Below are positions 42,641-51,170 of a stretch of DNA of 64,000 nucleotides, one piece after another. The stretch is taken from the NCBI RefSeq assembly GCF_022565475.1, contig NZ_JAIUMR010000002.1, positions 286,398-350,397 of the forward strand, written 5' to 3'. The notes beneath the pieces are model-generated. The model saw nothing but the letters and a program-made list of their open reading frames with translations, made no database searches and was not told the DNA's origin. Origin of the DNA: Aliidiomarina sp. Its GTDB lineage: Bacteria; Pseudomonadota; Gammaproteobacteria; Enterobacterales; Alteromonadaceae. The position numbers were made by a program, and so were the translations under genes. Within the stretch, counting starts at the first letter, position 1. The number at the start of each line of letters is the position of its first letter.

Positions 42641-43825
42641 TTATGGAATTTCGAAGGCGATTGCTACGCGATAGTCACGGCCTTGATGGCGCGGGTCAAA
42701 ACGCCAGCGCTTTAATGCGTCAGACGCTGCATCATGGAAGATTGGGTCGGACGATGAAACTTCCACCCAAATGTTGTCCGTTGTGCCTTCACTCGTGATG
42801 TCAAAGCGCAGCAAGACAACATCTTCTAAGCCCTGCTCAACAGCCGCTTCTGGATAACGCGGATTGACGCGAACGATTGGGGTTGGTGTCGGCCGCTCGA
42901 CACTTTCAGCGCTTGTCGTCATCAGTTGTGTCGCGCCAGCCGGGTTCAGTAAAAAGAACCAAGCGGCAACACCAGACGCAATCAGCGCGAGGAGAGGCCA
43001 GCGGCTGAAACCGCGCTGGATAGTGAGTTGTTGAATCCGTTGTTTCATAGGGTGTGCTCCATAGTGGTTAAGATGTGGCGTACCGAACTGCATGGCAGCC
43101 TTTTGCTCGTGCTGGAATGCTAAGGAGCTGGTGAGCAACGCCTCAGCATAGGTTTTTTTGTCATTAGGATACTGCGCCAGAATTGCTGCGTCGCAGGCGA
43201 GTTCCTGATCTTGGCGGAAGCTGCGATAGGCCATCCATGCCAAAGGATTGAACCAGTTGAAAGCAAGCAGTAGATAGGCAAATAGGTTGTAATGAAGGTC
43301 GCCACGCTGCCAGTGCAACCGTTCATGGGCAATAATCAAGGCTTGCTGGCGTTCGTTATAACGTTCGTGGAAATCACTCGGTAATAAGAGGCGCGGGCGG
43401 ATTAAACCGCAAATCGCCGGAGACTTAATACTGCTTAAATGACAGGCTTGTAATGCATGGCTGTCATTCAGTTGTATGGCTTGTCCTTGACGAAGACGGT
43501 GATAGAAAAGAAATGAGGTCGTGATCATCCATGCGACTAAAGTGAACGCGCCCGCCGCCCAAATCCAAACCGAAAAGTACGAATTTGCTGCAACGTAGGA
43601 TTCCGCGTTTTGAACAAGATCAGGCGTCACCGTAAATTGACTGGCAATGCCTGCGGTTACTGGCAAGCTCGGTAGCCAAGGTAATACAGCCGCGAGTGGC
43701 ACAAATAACCAGAAACTATATTGAACCCGAGCACCGAGGTAATGCAAGACTGGGCGGCGCAATACAAGGAGTAAAGCGCAAGCTAAGGCGACCAGCCAGA
43801 GACTTGTCGATAAACTATTAATCAT
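42641..43825 (-). CDS. M56 (BlaR1-like) membrane metallopeptidase with TonB C-terminal domain
   Basis: 394 residues. Four hydrophobic segments hold an M56 peptidase domain with the zinc motif HERLH (in IIAHERLHWQRGD) and the downstream DQELACDAAIL. After a last membrane helix (RWPLLALIASGVAAWFF) comes a periplasmic TonB_C domain (VRVNPRYPEAAVEQGLEDVVL to ALKRWRFDP). There is no penicillin-binding sensor domain, so this is not a true beta-lactam receptor. Paired with blaI (overlap of eight bases), it should relay a signal by cleaving or inactivating the repressor. The ATG at 43825 follows GAGGAG and is preferred to the frame start at 43840. What the TonB_C domain senses or touches is unknown. 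Confidence 0.87.
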   Translation of the reverse strand: MINSLSTSLWLVALACALLLVLRRPVLHYLGARVQYSFWLFVPLAAVLPWLPSLPVTAGIASQFTVTPDLVQNAESYVAANSYFSVWIWAAGAFTLVAWMITTSFLFYHRLRQGQAIQLNDSHALQACHLSSIKSPAICGLIRPRLLLPSDFHERYNERQQALIIAHERLHWQRGDLHYNLFAYLLLAFNWFNPLAWMAYRSFRQDQELACDAAILAQYPNDKKTYAEALLTSSLAFQHEQKAAMQFGTPHLNHYGAHPMKQRIQQLTIQRGFSRWPLLALIASGVAAWFFLLNPAGATQLMTTSAESVERPTPTPIVRVNPRYPEAAVEQGLEDVVLLRFDITSEGTTDNIWVEVSSSDPIFHDAASDALKRWRFDPRHQGRDYRVAIAFEIP

Positions 43826-44195
43826 GACGTTTCTCCTCAAGTTGCGCGATCAGTGTCTTTAACTCATCAATATCCTTGTGACTCAAATCACCTTTTTCGG
43901 CGAAATGCGCCACTAGCGGTGTGACCTTTCCGGAAAAGAGGCGTTGGACAAAACTCTTGCTGGCTTGCTGCTGATAAGTCTGTTCGGAAATTGCTGGTGA
44001 ATACAGGTAGCCGCGACCTTGCTTGGTAAAGCTTAACGCTTGCTTCTGTGTCAATCGGTTCAACATCGTTTTGATGGTTTTTTCATGCCAATCAAATTCT
44101 TGCTGCAATTCACTGACAATTTCTTGTGCGGTTTGCGGCGAACGACGCCACAACACCTGCATCACGTGCAATTCTGCATTACTAACTTCGACCAT
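43818..44195 (-). CDS. blaI: BlaI/MecI/CopY-family transcriptional repressor
   Basis: A 125-residue winged-helix repressor: VSNAELHVMQVLWRRSPQTAQEI starts the DNA-binding domain, TIKTMLNRLTQKQAL carries the recognition helix, and the C-terminal half (about 85-125) is the dimer and protease-target region. Two copies of its expected operator, ATTACA-N2-TGTAAT, lie directly upstream, one only 12 bases before the ATG, so it represses its own operon. The downstream M56 membrane peptidase is its likely antirepressor. The symbol denotes the family; no beta-lactamase control is claimed. Confidence 0.9.
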   Translation of the reverse strand: MVEVSNAELHVMQVLWRRSPQTAQEIVSELQQEFDWHEKTIKTMLNRLTQKQALSFTKQGRGYLYSPAISEQTYQQQASKSFVQRLFSGKVTPLVAHFAEKGDLSHKDIDELKTLIAQLEEKRHD

Positions 44196-44206
44196 GATCC
44201 GCTCCG

Positions 44207-44244
44207 ATTACAAATGTAATACATCTATTGATTACACATGTAAT
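44207..44244 (-). promoter_or_regulatory. Twin BlaI-type operators and promoter of blaI
   Basis: ATTACAAATGTAAT (44207-44220) and ATTACACATGTAAT (44231-44244) are near-identical 14-base palindromes with the TACA-N2-TGTA core of BlaI/MecI operators, centres 24 bases apart. On the minus strand a TTGACC -35-like hexamer (44251-44256) lies just upstream, so a bound repressor would block the promoter. The same sites lie 105-142 bases before the divergent Sel1/TonB_C gene and may also affect it. Confidence 0.85.
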
Positions 44245-44348
44245 CCAATCGGTCAAGTTATTTTTTAATCGGGGTCTTTAAATTTATGCAGAATTAATTA
44301 ACAATCAGGTAACAAACTGGGGTAAACACCAGACCAAAGGAGCGAGAT

Positions 44349-45437
44349 GTGAAAAGGTTTACAACATTAATTGCAGCCAGTGCTTTATTGGCTTTCGCCT
44401 CGAGTGCGGCCATCAATGAGGTGCGGGCTGAAGAGCGTCGTGGCACCATGCTCGATGCTGTCACTGCACTTGCCAACCAAGAATTTAGCACTGCGTATAA
44501 TCAGTTTCGTAAGTTTCTCGATCTTGGTAGTCCCGATGCGGCTTATAACCTTGGACTACTGGCGATTGAAGGTGCGGGCACCGAGTATGATCCGGTGCGT
44601 TCGCTTGGTTATTTCAAAGCTGCCGAGCAATGGGGACACCCTAACGCTGCGGATATTGCTGCGCAAATTGAACCACATTTGGAAGCCGATGAACTGACTG
44701 CAGCCACTGCATTTCAAGAACAGCTGCAAAGTGCGGTCATTATTCCATTTGATGCAGAACAGTGGCCGCGTCGGGAAGTTCGGTTACCCGAGTCCACGCG
44801 CCGCGATGTACCAAGCTATCCGGCACAAGCGGCAAGACAGGGCATTCAATCTTGGCTCGATTTACTACAAATCACCGCTCCGAATGGTCGTGTCATTACT
44901 TCGGTGCCGGTAAATACAGTACATCCAGGTATTTTCCGCAGTTTTAAACGTTCCGAAGGACGCTGGCGTTATGCTGCGGCGGATCAAATTATGCTGCGCA
45001 CCTTACGGATTACGTTTCAGCTCGATGATGAAGAACAATTTGTTCAGGATATGGAGTCCGAGTATGCGCGGGTGTTGCCCTTAGCGACCGCAGGTATCGC
45101 CCAGAATCAGTTTTTCTTAGCGAACCTTGCCGCGCTGGCGCAAGACATGAATTATGCTTCCCAGCAATTACGTAATGTCGATGTACAAATGTGGTTAGAG
45201 CGTTCTGCTCGCGGTGGACACGTACAAGCTCAGCGCTACTTAGCCATGCGCTATGGTAAGAAAGAATGGGGCGAGCACTTAATTGCCCAAGACGATTTGA
45301 TTACTCAGACGTATTATGGCTTTCAGCTTTACACGTATGGCGCAACCCCGGAACTTCGGGCGGAAGGGGAACGGCTAATTCGTGACGCGTCCTCTCGCGG
45401 CGAAGCGCATGCGCGGGAAGTTATCCGCCACCTGTAA
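44349..45437 (+). CDS. Sel1-repeat / TonB_C-like periplasmic protein
   Basis: A 362-residue exported protein (signal peptide to about 27, VRA). Residues 30-105 form Sel1/TPR-like helical repeats (DAAYNLGLLAIEGAGTEYDPVRSLGYFKAAEQWG), 145-230 resemble a TonB C-terminal domain (PESTRRDVPSYPAQAARQG to FKRSEGRWRYAAA), and 270-362 contain further Sel1-like repeats (ARGGHVQAQRYLAMRYG). GTG start after AGGAGCGAG. It is divergent from the blaI/M56 operon, whose M56 protein also ends in a TonB_C domain, hinting at a shared periplasmic partner. Function is unknown. Confidence 0.75.
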   Translation: MKRFTTLIAASALLAFASSAAINEVRAEERRGTMLDAVTALANQEFSTAYNQFRKFLDLGSPDAAYNLGLLAIEGAGTEYDPVRSLGYFKAAEQWGHPNAADIAAQIEPHLEADELTAATAFQEQLQSAVIIPFDAEQWPRREVRLPESTRRDVPSYPAQAARQGIQSWLDLLQITAPNGRVITSVPVNTVHPGIFRSFKRSEGRWRYAAADQIMLRTLRITFQLDDEEQFVQDMESEYARVLPLATAGIAQNQFFLANLAALAQDMNYASQQLRNVDVQMWLERSARGGHVQAQRYLAMRYGKKEWGEHLIAQDDLITQTYYGFQLYTYGATPELRAEGERLIRDASSRGEAHAREVIRHL

Positions 45438-45460
45438 TCCCTGAACTGAGTTCGCAAATA

Positions 45461-45493
45461 AAAAGGGCCTGCTTTCGTCGCAGGCCCTTTTTT
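45461..45493. terminator. Bidirectional terminator
   Basis: AAAAGGGCCTGC (45461-45472) pairs with GCAGGCCCTTTT (45480-45491) around a seven-base loop, followed by more T; it lies between two convergent genes. Confidence 0.92.
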
Positions 45494-45513
45494 AGGTGTA
45501 GCAAATCTCGGTG

Positions 45514-47202
45514 CTACTCAGTGATACGCGGGGCCGGAATTTCTAAGCCCGATTGAAACAAAGTAAGGCTTGTCGCTGGTCCTTCGGCCGCTAGATTAAA
45601 CTCCATTTCAATACCTATTTCCGCATTGTAAACACGCGTTTCGCTTTCCGGGTATACCGGGAAAGCACCTTGTCCGGTTGCTTGTGCAAGCAACTGCTCA
45701 CCTTCGAGTCGCAGGGTAATTAAAAAGCCAGGTTGCAACTCGTAGGCGCCCAGCAAGCGCTCGAGTTGCTCTTTTCTAAGTTCCGCGCGTTGACGTGTTG
45801 CCACTTGGTCACTGACTCGCTGTGCAAACTCAGGTGTAGCGCTATTGACTTGGAAGAAGTTGACGCCAGACACAGATCCATTGTCAGCAAGTACCATGGT
45901 AAAATAGACCAAGGAATTTTCGAGGACGAAGGTCGTTTCGCTAACTGGATACGCTCGACTCGCGGTACCACCTTGACGTTGGCTGTAAAGTTGACCGTCA
46001 CGAACCGTTAATGTGCGTTGGGTATTCGCGTTAATCTGATAAGTGCCCTGATAATGCTCAAGCGTTTCCGGGGCTAACTCAATGCGCTCGTCTTCAATAG
46101 GGAATGGCTGTCCCGCGGCATATGCTGCTAACCGGTAAGCTAAAGTCGACGGCATCGGCTGGTGGCCAGCGAAGTTGCTCAATACCACCACGGACACCTG
46201 GCTCTCTGGTAACCAAACTGCCGAGGTATTAAAACCATGAATACCGCCGTCGTGACTAATCATCGGCATGCCAGCGAGAGAACTCGTCAGTAAACCATAA
46301 CCATATTCGCCAGTGACTTCGTCTTCGCGAATCATGGCGGCATAGCTTTCTGGTTGCAAAACCTCACCTTGGTGAAGCGCGCGTTGCCATTGATCAACAG
46401 CTAAAGCGGTTGCTTTCAATGCACCTGCGGCATGCGGCTGACTGAGGCTTATCCATGGCGCATTGACGACGCCTTGCTCCGCGTCGATTTGATAACCTCG
46501 GGCGCGGTGGCGGAGAATCGGTTCAGCTGGAAAATAACGCGTTTGCTCAATTCCAGCAGGCGCTAATAAGGCTTCGGCAATGTAATCGTCCCATGCTTGA
46601 CCGCTCAATTTTTCGATAATGGCGCCAAGTAACACGTAACCAGAATTGTTATACCGAAACGCGCTACCGGCGGGGAAGTCAGGCTCTAAGTCCATAAAGG
46701 TATCAAGCAATTCCTCGGTGGTGACATGTCGGCGCATGGGGTCACCGGTGACATAGCCCGGAATATTGGTATAGCTTGGAATACCTGAGCTGTGGTTAAG
46801 TAACTGATGAATGGTCACATCGGCATAGCGGCTGTCTGGCCAAAACTTAGCTAACGTATCGTCCAGTGCTAACTGCCCTTCTTCGACCAGTTTCATGATC
46901 GCAGCGGCCGTATACTGTTTGGTAACCGATGCAAGGCGCATGATACTTTGCTCAGACAATGGTACTGCCATTTCCATATCGGCCATACCCACTGCGCCGG
47001 AGAAGATGACTTCGTTTTGTCGTGACACAACAACGGTTGCGCCAGGCATATCTGCCGAGTAGACCGACTCTAGGACAGATTGGTAATAATTTGGTTGCGG
47101 AGCCGGGCTATCGGCGGCTGGTGATTCAGCCTGATTACACCCGGTTAAAGTCATGGTGACAGCGAGAGCGCTGAACACAGTGCTGCGAAGCAAGAGTTTC
47201 AT
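45514..47202 (-). CDS. Lipoprotein serine hydrolase of the class C beta-lactamase fold
   Basis: A 562-residue predicted lipoprotein (lipobox LTGC, Cys22). Residues about 40-380 are a beta-lactamase/transpeptidase-like domain with SVTK (SxxK, 92-95), YNN (YxN, 184-186) and a HDGGIHG triad region replacing KTG. The final ~170 residues form a lipocalin-like or DUF3471-type domain found in this family. Such proteins include D-aminopeptidases, esterases and peptidoglycan hydrolases; true lactamase activity is not implied. The ATG at 47202 is chosen because it starts the signal peptide. It shares a terminator with the convergent Sel1/TonB_C gene and has no BlaI-type operator in its own upstream region. 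Confidence 0.87.
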   Translation of the reverse strand: MKLLLRSTVFSALAVTMTLTGCNQAESPAADSPAPQPNYYQSVLESVYSADMPGATVVVSRQNEVIFSGAVGMADMEMAVPLSEQSIMRLASVTKQYTAAAIMKLVEEGQLALDDTLAKFWPDSRYADVTIHQLLNHSSGIPSYTNIPGYVTGDPMRRHVTTEELLDTFMDLEPDFPAGSAFRYNNSGYVLLGAIIEKLSGQAWDDYIAEALLAPAGIEQTRYFPAEPILRHRARGYQIDAEQGVVNAPWISLSQPHAAGALKATALAVDQWQRALHQGEVLQPESYAAMIREDEVTGEYGYGLLTSSLAGMPMISHDGGIHGFNTSAVWLPESQVSVVVLSNFAGHQPMPSTLAYRLAAYAAGQPFPIEDERIELAPETLEHYQGTYQINANTQRTLTVRDGQLYSQRQGGTASRAYPVSETTFVLENSLVYFTMVLADNGSVSGVNFFQVNSATPEFAQRVSDQVATRQRAELRKEQLERLLGAYELQPGFLITLRLEGEQLLAQATGQGAFPVYPESETRVYNAEIGIEMEFNLAAEGPATSLTLFQSGLEIPAPRITE

Positions 47203-47389
47203 AATAAGGCCTTTGAGATATTGTTTTTGTTTTACTGCAACGTAACTAGGTAAACGCAACTATAGCGAAAATATTCCCATCTGCGAATTTTTCCGATGGG
47301 ATTGTTTTTATTAGTGAATTTGAATATTTGTGAGAATTCCGTATGATGCGAGATTCTATAGGTTTATGCAGTTGTAGAAGGAGCCAAAT

Positions 47390-48157
47390 ATGCGCGTCAA
47401 TTCATGGGTGATCGGTGTGGTTAGTGCAACTATGCTCGCCGCCATTCCCGCTCAGGCGGAAACATTACCCAAGCCAATCGAAATGTTGGCACAACAAGGA
47501 CTGACGATTGTCGATACCTTTGAAGCTCCTGGCGGTCTCGTCGGATATGCTGCGCGTTTTCAAGGCCAAGCCATTGCCCTTTATCTCACCCCAGATGGCG
47601 AGCATGTGCTAATTGGTAACTTATTGAATCTAGACGGGGAAGATATCGCCGCTGAACCGCTCTATCAAGCAGTGACCGGGCCAGAGCAGGAACGTGCTTG
47701 GGATTTAATGGCCAATGCTAAGTTAGTGCAAGATGGTGATGTAAACGCACCGCGCGTGATTTACACCGTCACGGACCCCAACTGTCCTTATTGCCATCGT
47801 TTTCGTGAAGCAGCACAGCCATGGATAGATGCAGGCTTAGTGCAACTGCGACATTTAATGGTGGGTATTATTCGCGAAGAGAGTTTGACCCAAGCTGCCG
47901 CGATTATGGGGGCTCCTGATACTACAGCTGCGCTCGAGCAACATCTGGCACGACTGAATCGAGGAGGCATCGAAGCCACACCTCGTTTCGTGCGCATTGG
48001 CAATGAAGTCATTCGGGACAACCACCGAATTATTCGTGAGCTGGGTATTAGTGCGACACCTGTGGTGTATTACCGTGACGAGAATAATCATGTCCAAGTG
48101 ATTCGCGGCATGCCGCAGCCGACGATGTTCGAAGCTGTGTTCGGCCCGCGGCCTTAA
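47390..48157 (+). CDS. dsbG: DsbG/DsbC-like periplasmic thiol:disulfide protein
   Basis: 255 residues with a signal peptide cleaved after AQA (23). An N-terminal dimerisation part (about 25-85) is followed by a thioredoxin domain with CPYC (Cys132-Cys135) in TDPNCPYCHRF and a cis-proline ISATPVVYY. DsbG shields single cysteines from over-oxidation and isomerises disulfides; CPYC is the DsbG-type active site. Partner DsbD is not in the window. GAAGGAG precedes the ATG; a terminator follows. Confidence 0.88.
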   Translation: MRVNSWVIGVVSATMLAAIPAQAETLPKPIEMLAQQGLTIVDTFEAPGGLVGYAARFQGQAIALYLTPDGEHVLIGNLLNLDGEDIAAEPLYQAVTGPEQERAWDLMANAKLVQDGDVNAPRVIYTVTDPNCPYCHRFREAAQPWIDAGLVQLRHLMVGIIREESLTQAAAIMGAPDTTAALEQHLARLNRGGIEATPRFVRIGNEVIRDNHRIIRELGISATPVVYYRDENNHVQVIRGMPQPTMFEAVFGPRP

Positions 48158-48173
48158 TCCTTAATTCAAAGAA

Positions 48174-48201
48174 AAAACAGCAGCTTATGGCTGCTGTTTT
48201 T
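48174..48201 (+). terminator. Intrinsic terminator after dsbG
   Basis: AAAACAGCAGC (48174-48184) pairs with GCTGCTGTTTT (48190-48200) around a five-base loop. Confidence 0.88.
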
Positions 48202-48404
48202 CATTGTACGCATAGATTCCTCTGGGCGGTAAGCCCTAGTATTGAACATCGCTTTGCAGTTCGCTATGGTAACACAGATTTAACAATTGGAGGTTCAGTA
48301 GGACTCCTCACTTTACAGATTATTCTGTAACAGGAGTGGAAGCCAAAGGTAATTGGCAAGCGGTATTCACTTCTTCTCAAATAACAATAACTTGGAGAAG
48401 AATC

Positions 48405-48893
48405 ATGGCATTACGTCTTATTAAAACCCTTTTAGTCGCGGCAGTTGGCTTGATGTGTTTGTTCTATGCGTTGCAGAACATTGCCAATTTAAATGCTGCT
48501 CACGGCTTTGTTTCGGCGGTCTTTAGCAATGCTGGGCACGAAGCTTACCCCAACACGTTTTTCTTTGCGATCGAGTCATCTCTCATTGTCTGGATTTGCT
48601 TGATCTTCATCATTGCATTGGAATTACTCGCTGGCATCGTTGCGTTAGCAGGCGCATTCGCGATGCTGCGAGCGCGTCAAGGCGATGCACTTGCGTTCAA
48701 TAGCGCGAAGTATTTTGCCTATGTTGGAGCAGGTATTGCTTTGCTGGTTTGGTTTGGTTTATTCACCGTTTTTGGTGGCGCATTCTTTCAAATGTGGCAA
48801 ACCGCACTCGGTGCCGGTTCGCTGGAAGGCTCGTTCCAGTATTTAGGTTCTATTGCCTTAGTGACATTATTTGTTAGTATGCCCGACCAATAA
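48405..48893 (+). CDS. DUF2165 family small integral membrane protein
   Basis: A 162-residue protein with four hydrophobic segments and family features LRLIKTLLVAAVGLMCLFYA, then FAIESSLIVWICLIFIIALELLAG. DUF2165 proteins have no established function. The ATG at 48405 follows GGAGAAG. It lies 55 bases before a chloramphenicol-acetyltransferase-family gene and may share its transcript. Confidence 0.82.
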   Translation: MALRLIKTLLVAAVGLMCLFYALQNIANLNAAHGFVSAVFSNAGHEAYPNTFFFAIESSLIVWICLIFIIALELLAGIVALAGAFAMLRARQGDALAFNSAKYFAYVGAGIALLVWFGLFTVFGGAFFQMWQTALGAGSLEGSFQYLGSIALVTLFVSMPDQ

Positions 48894-48948
48894 CGTTAAA
48901 CACCTGCCGAGGCGACCGTGCCGCGGCAGTTCGTTGTGGAGTGGGCAA

Positions 48949-49602
48949 GTGAAGTCTTATTTAGATATCTCGCGCTGGCATCGCCATGCGCATTTTGAGT
49001 TTTACCGTCGCTTCGATGAACCATTTTTTGGCTTGTGTGTGGATATCGACTGTGGCGATGCATTAAGCCGATGCAAGTCAGCAGGCCATTCATTTTATTT
49101 GTTCTATTTGCACAAGATCGCTCACGTTGCGAATGAACTTGAGTCGTTCCGCTATCGATTGGAAGATGACCGCGTTGCTGTTTATGAGCAAGTGGCGATT
49201 GGCTCCACGGTTGCGCGTGACGATGGTAGTTTTGGTTTTTCTTATCTACCATTCCACTCTGACTTCGAGCAGTTTTGTCGTGATGCGGAAACTGAGTTCG
49301 CTCGCGTGCGTGCGCGCTCCGACCTTGAGCCCTCGAATGGCTCGGATAACGTCATTCATTTTTCTGCGGTGCCATGGGTTAAATTCAGTGCACTCAGTCA
49401 CGCTCGTCATTTTTCCCACGCCGACAGCTGTCCGAAAATTTCGGTTGGCAAAGTATCGACTGTCCCGGCCTTTGCGGATGACGGTTCAGTGATTGCTAAG
49501 CAGGTCATGCCAGTGTCGGTGCATGGTCATCATGCATTGATGGATGGTGCGGATATAGCGCGCTTTACGCAGCGCTTAGAGCAACTTTTAACCGCGGGTT
49601 AG
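48949..49602 (+). CDS. Chloramphenicol acetyltransferase family protein
   Basis: A 217-residue member of the CAT (type A) family, the normal length. The catalytic HHALMDG lies at 194-200, so His and Asp fall at the classical 195 and 199 positions. Other family marks are the N-terminal ISRWHRHAHFEFYRRF, FSAVPWVKFSAL with the oxyanion serine region, and PKISVGKV. GTG start at 48949 after TGGAG. Many chromosomal CAT-like proteins do not act on chloramphenicol; substrate range cannot be told from sequence. There is no mobile element near, so it looks like a resident gene. Confidence 0.85.
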   Translation: MKSYLDISRWHRHAHFEFYRRFDEPFFGLCVDIDCGDALSRCKSAGHSFYLFYLHKIAHVANELESFRYRLEDDRVAVYEQVAIGSTVARDDGSFGFSYLPFHSDFEQFCRDAETEFARVRARSDLEPSNGSDNVIHFSAVPWVKFSALSHARHFSHADSCPKISVGKVSTVPAFADDGSVIAKQVMPVSVHGHHALMDGADIARFTQRLEQLLTAG

Positions 49603-49607
49603 ATTGA

Positions 49608-49632
49608 AAAAGGCAGCGCTTGGCTGCCTTTT
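49608..49632. terminator. Bidirectional terminator between the CAT-family gene and the YebC-family gene
   Basis: AAAAGGCAGC (49608-49617) pairs with GCTGCCTTTT (49623-49632) around a five-base loop, with A and T runs on the two sides. Confidence 0.88.
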
Positions 49633-49649
49633 ATGAGTATTCCTAAACG

Positions 49650-50366
49650 CTACCATTGGGCGTTGTGAAAGACACGCTGAACGTCGTCACAGTCTTCGAG
49701 CATGTCGAGAAACTTTTCCATCATCGGCAAGTCATCAGCGGGCAGATCCATCATGGTTTGCGGCACAAACTGAATTTCGTCGACTTCAAATTCAACGCCG
49801 TCAAAAGCGGCCAGCAAGGCTTCTTTGGTTTTTGCATATTCAGTGTGCGGGGCAAACACGGTAATTTGACCGTCTTCTGCTTCAACGTCTGTCACATCCA
49901 CGTCCGCTTCCATCAAGGCTTCGAGGACGGCGTCTTCATCGTCGCCGGCGAATTTGAAAATAGAGCAGTGATCAAACATATGCGCAACCGAACCTGGCGC
50001 ACCGAGTTTGGTTTTCGTTTTCGTAAAGCAGTTACGCACTTCGCCAACCGTCCGGTTTGGGTTGTCAGTTAAGCATTCGACAATCACCATACAGTTCCCG
50101 GGACCAAAGCCTTCGTAGCGAGCGGGAGAATAATCTTCGCCACCAACGCCAGCAGCTTTATCGAGCGCATTTTGAATGACATGAGCCGGCACTTGGTCTT
50201 TGCGCGCCCGGTCAATTAAGCCACGCAACGATAAGTTGGCAGCGGGGTCGGTACCACCACTTTTGGCAACCACATAAATTTCTCGACCGTATTTACTGTA
50301 GATACGACTTTTTGTTGTAGCTGTTTTAGCAATTGAATCTTTTCGGTTTTGAAACGCGCGACCCAT
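49650..50366 (-). CDS. YebC/PmpR family protein, YeeN type
   Basis: A 238-residue YebC-family protein, related to factors that help ribosomes at proline-rich stretches and to putative transcription regulators. The N terminus [16 protein letters not shown] and [14 protein letters not shown] mark the YeeN-like branch; [21 protein letters not shown] is the family core. The acidic C-terminal domain ([15 protein letters not shown]) is typical. The ATG at 50366 is chosen because homologues start MGR; the open frame runs 16 codons further upstream. Monocistronic. Confidence 0.9.
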   Translation of the reverse strand: MGRAFQNRKDSIAKTATTKSRIYSKYGREIYVVAKSGGTDPAANLSLRGLIDRARKDQVPAHVIQNALDKAAGVGGEDYSPARYEGFGPGNCMVIVECLTDNPNRTVGEVRNCFTKTKTKLGAPGSVAHMFDHCSIFKFAGDDEDAVLEALMEADVDVTDVEAEDGQITVFAPHTEYAKTKEALLAAFDGVEFEVDEIQFVPQTMMDLPADDLPMMEKFLDMLEDCDDVQRVFHNAQW

Positions 50367-50623
50367 AATCAAATCCTGTCTTACGATGAATGAGCTTCCG
50401 CTGCCGTTTGCCATCGCAGCAAACTTGCGGAATGCTGAATTTAAAGTGGTCAGAATTCTACCGTTGCTTGCGCTAGATTCCTAATATTTTATGGTGATTT
50501 CCATCGTCGACCACTTTTCATGTCCCCAGTGTATTGCATATAATTCCGCCACTTCAACATTTGCCGCTCGGCAACATGCTTGATGTTCAATGGTTTCTGT
50601 CGTTGGGTATTGAGTGTAACTAC

Positions 50624-50971
50624 ATGAGTTCTATTAATCCGTGTGTGACGTGTGGCGCTTGCTGCGCGAATTTTCGTGTGTCTTTTTACTGGGCTGAAGG
50701 CAATGATGCCCCAGGTGGCTATGTTCCTGCTGAATTGACCGAACAGGTGAACGCTTTCTATCGTTGTATGCGCGGAACGAATAGTGGAAGTCCAAGCTGT
50801 GTTGCGCTGCAGGGTGAGATTGGCGGCGTGATCAGTTGTTCGATTTACGCAGACCGGCCAAGTCCATGTCGTGAGTTTGACATCAGCATCAACGGCTCAA
50901 ATCCAGCCTGTGACCGAGCGCGGGAAAAATATGGCATGGCATCGTTAATTACAATTGTCGAGGTCGCTTAA
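50624..50971 (+). CDS. YkgJ-like cysteine-cluster protein
   Basis: A 115-residue protein with the CxxCxxCC cluster (CVTCGACC) at 7-14 and further cysteines in [22 protein letters not shown] and [12 protein letters not shown], as in the YkgJ/UPF0153 family, thought to bind zinc or an iron-sulphur cluster. The ATG at 50624 places the cluster at the N terminus as in relatives; the frame continues upstream and there is no strong ribosome site, so the start is moderately sure. No operon partners. Confidence 0.8.
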   Translation: MSSINPCVTCGACCANFRVSFYWAEGNDAPGGYVPAELTEQVNAFYRCMRGTNSGSPSCVALQGEIGGVISCSIYADRPSPCREFDISINGSNPACDRAREKYGMASLITIVEVA

Positions 50972-51170
50972 AGGGCGGCTATGTGACTTTAAGATGAATA
51001 ACAGCGCGAATAAACAAAGGCGATTTTATTTTCATGTTCAGTATGAAAATAAATCATCTTAAATTCTCGTCACTTGACCGCAACTGAGGGTTTTCCCCTT
51101 GTTGTCAGACCAGTGATCGCCTACGGTAGAGTCTGTTTCTAAACTCACTCTAAAGTCGTGTTCACACTGA

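Noticed and set aside
42641..47202. Beta-lactamase induction system (blaI-blaR1-beta-lactamase)
   Set aside because: The M56 protein has no penicillin-binding sensor domain, the serine hydrolase has HDGG-type rather than KTG active-site context, and no BlaI operator lies before it.
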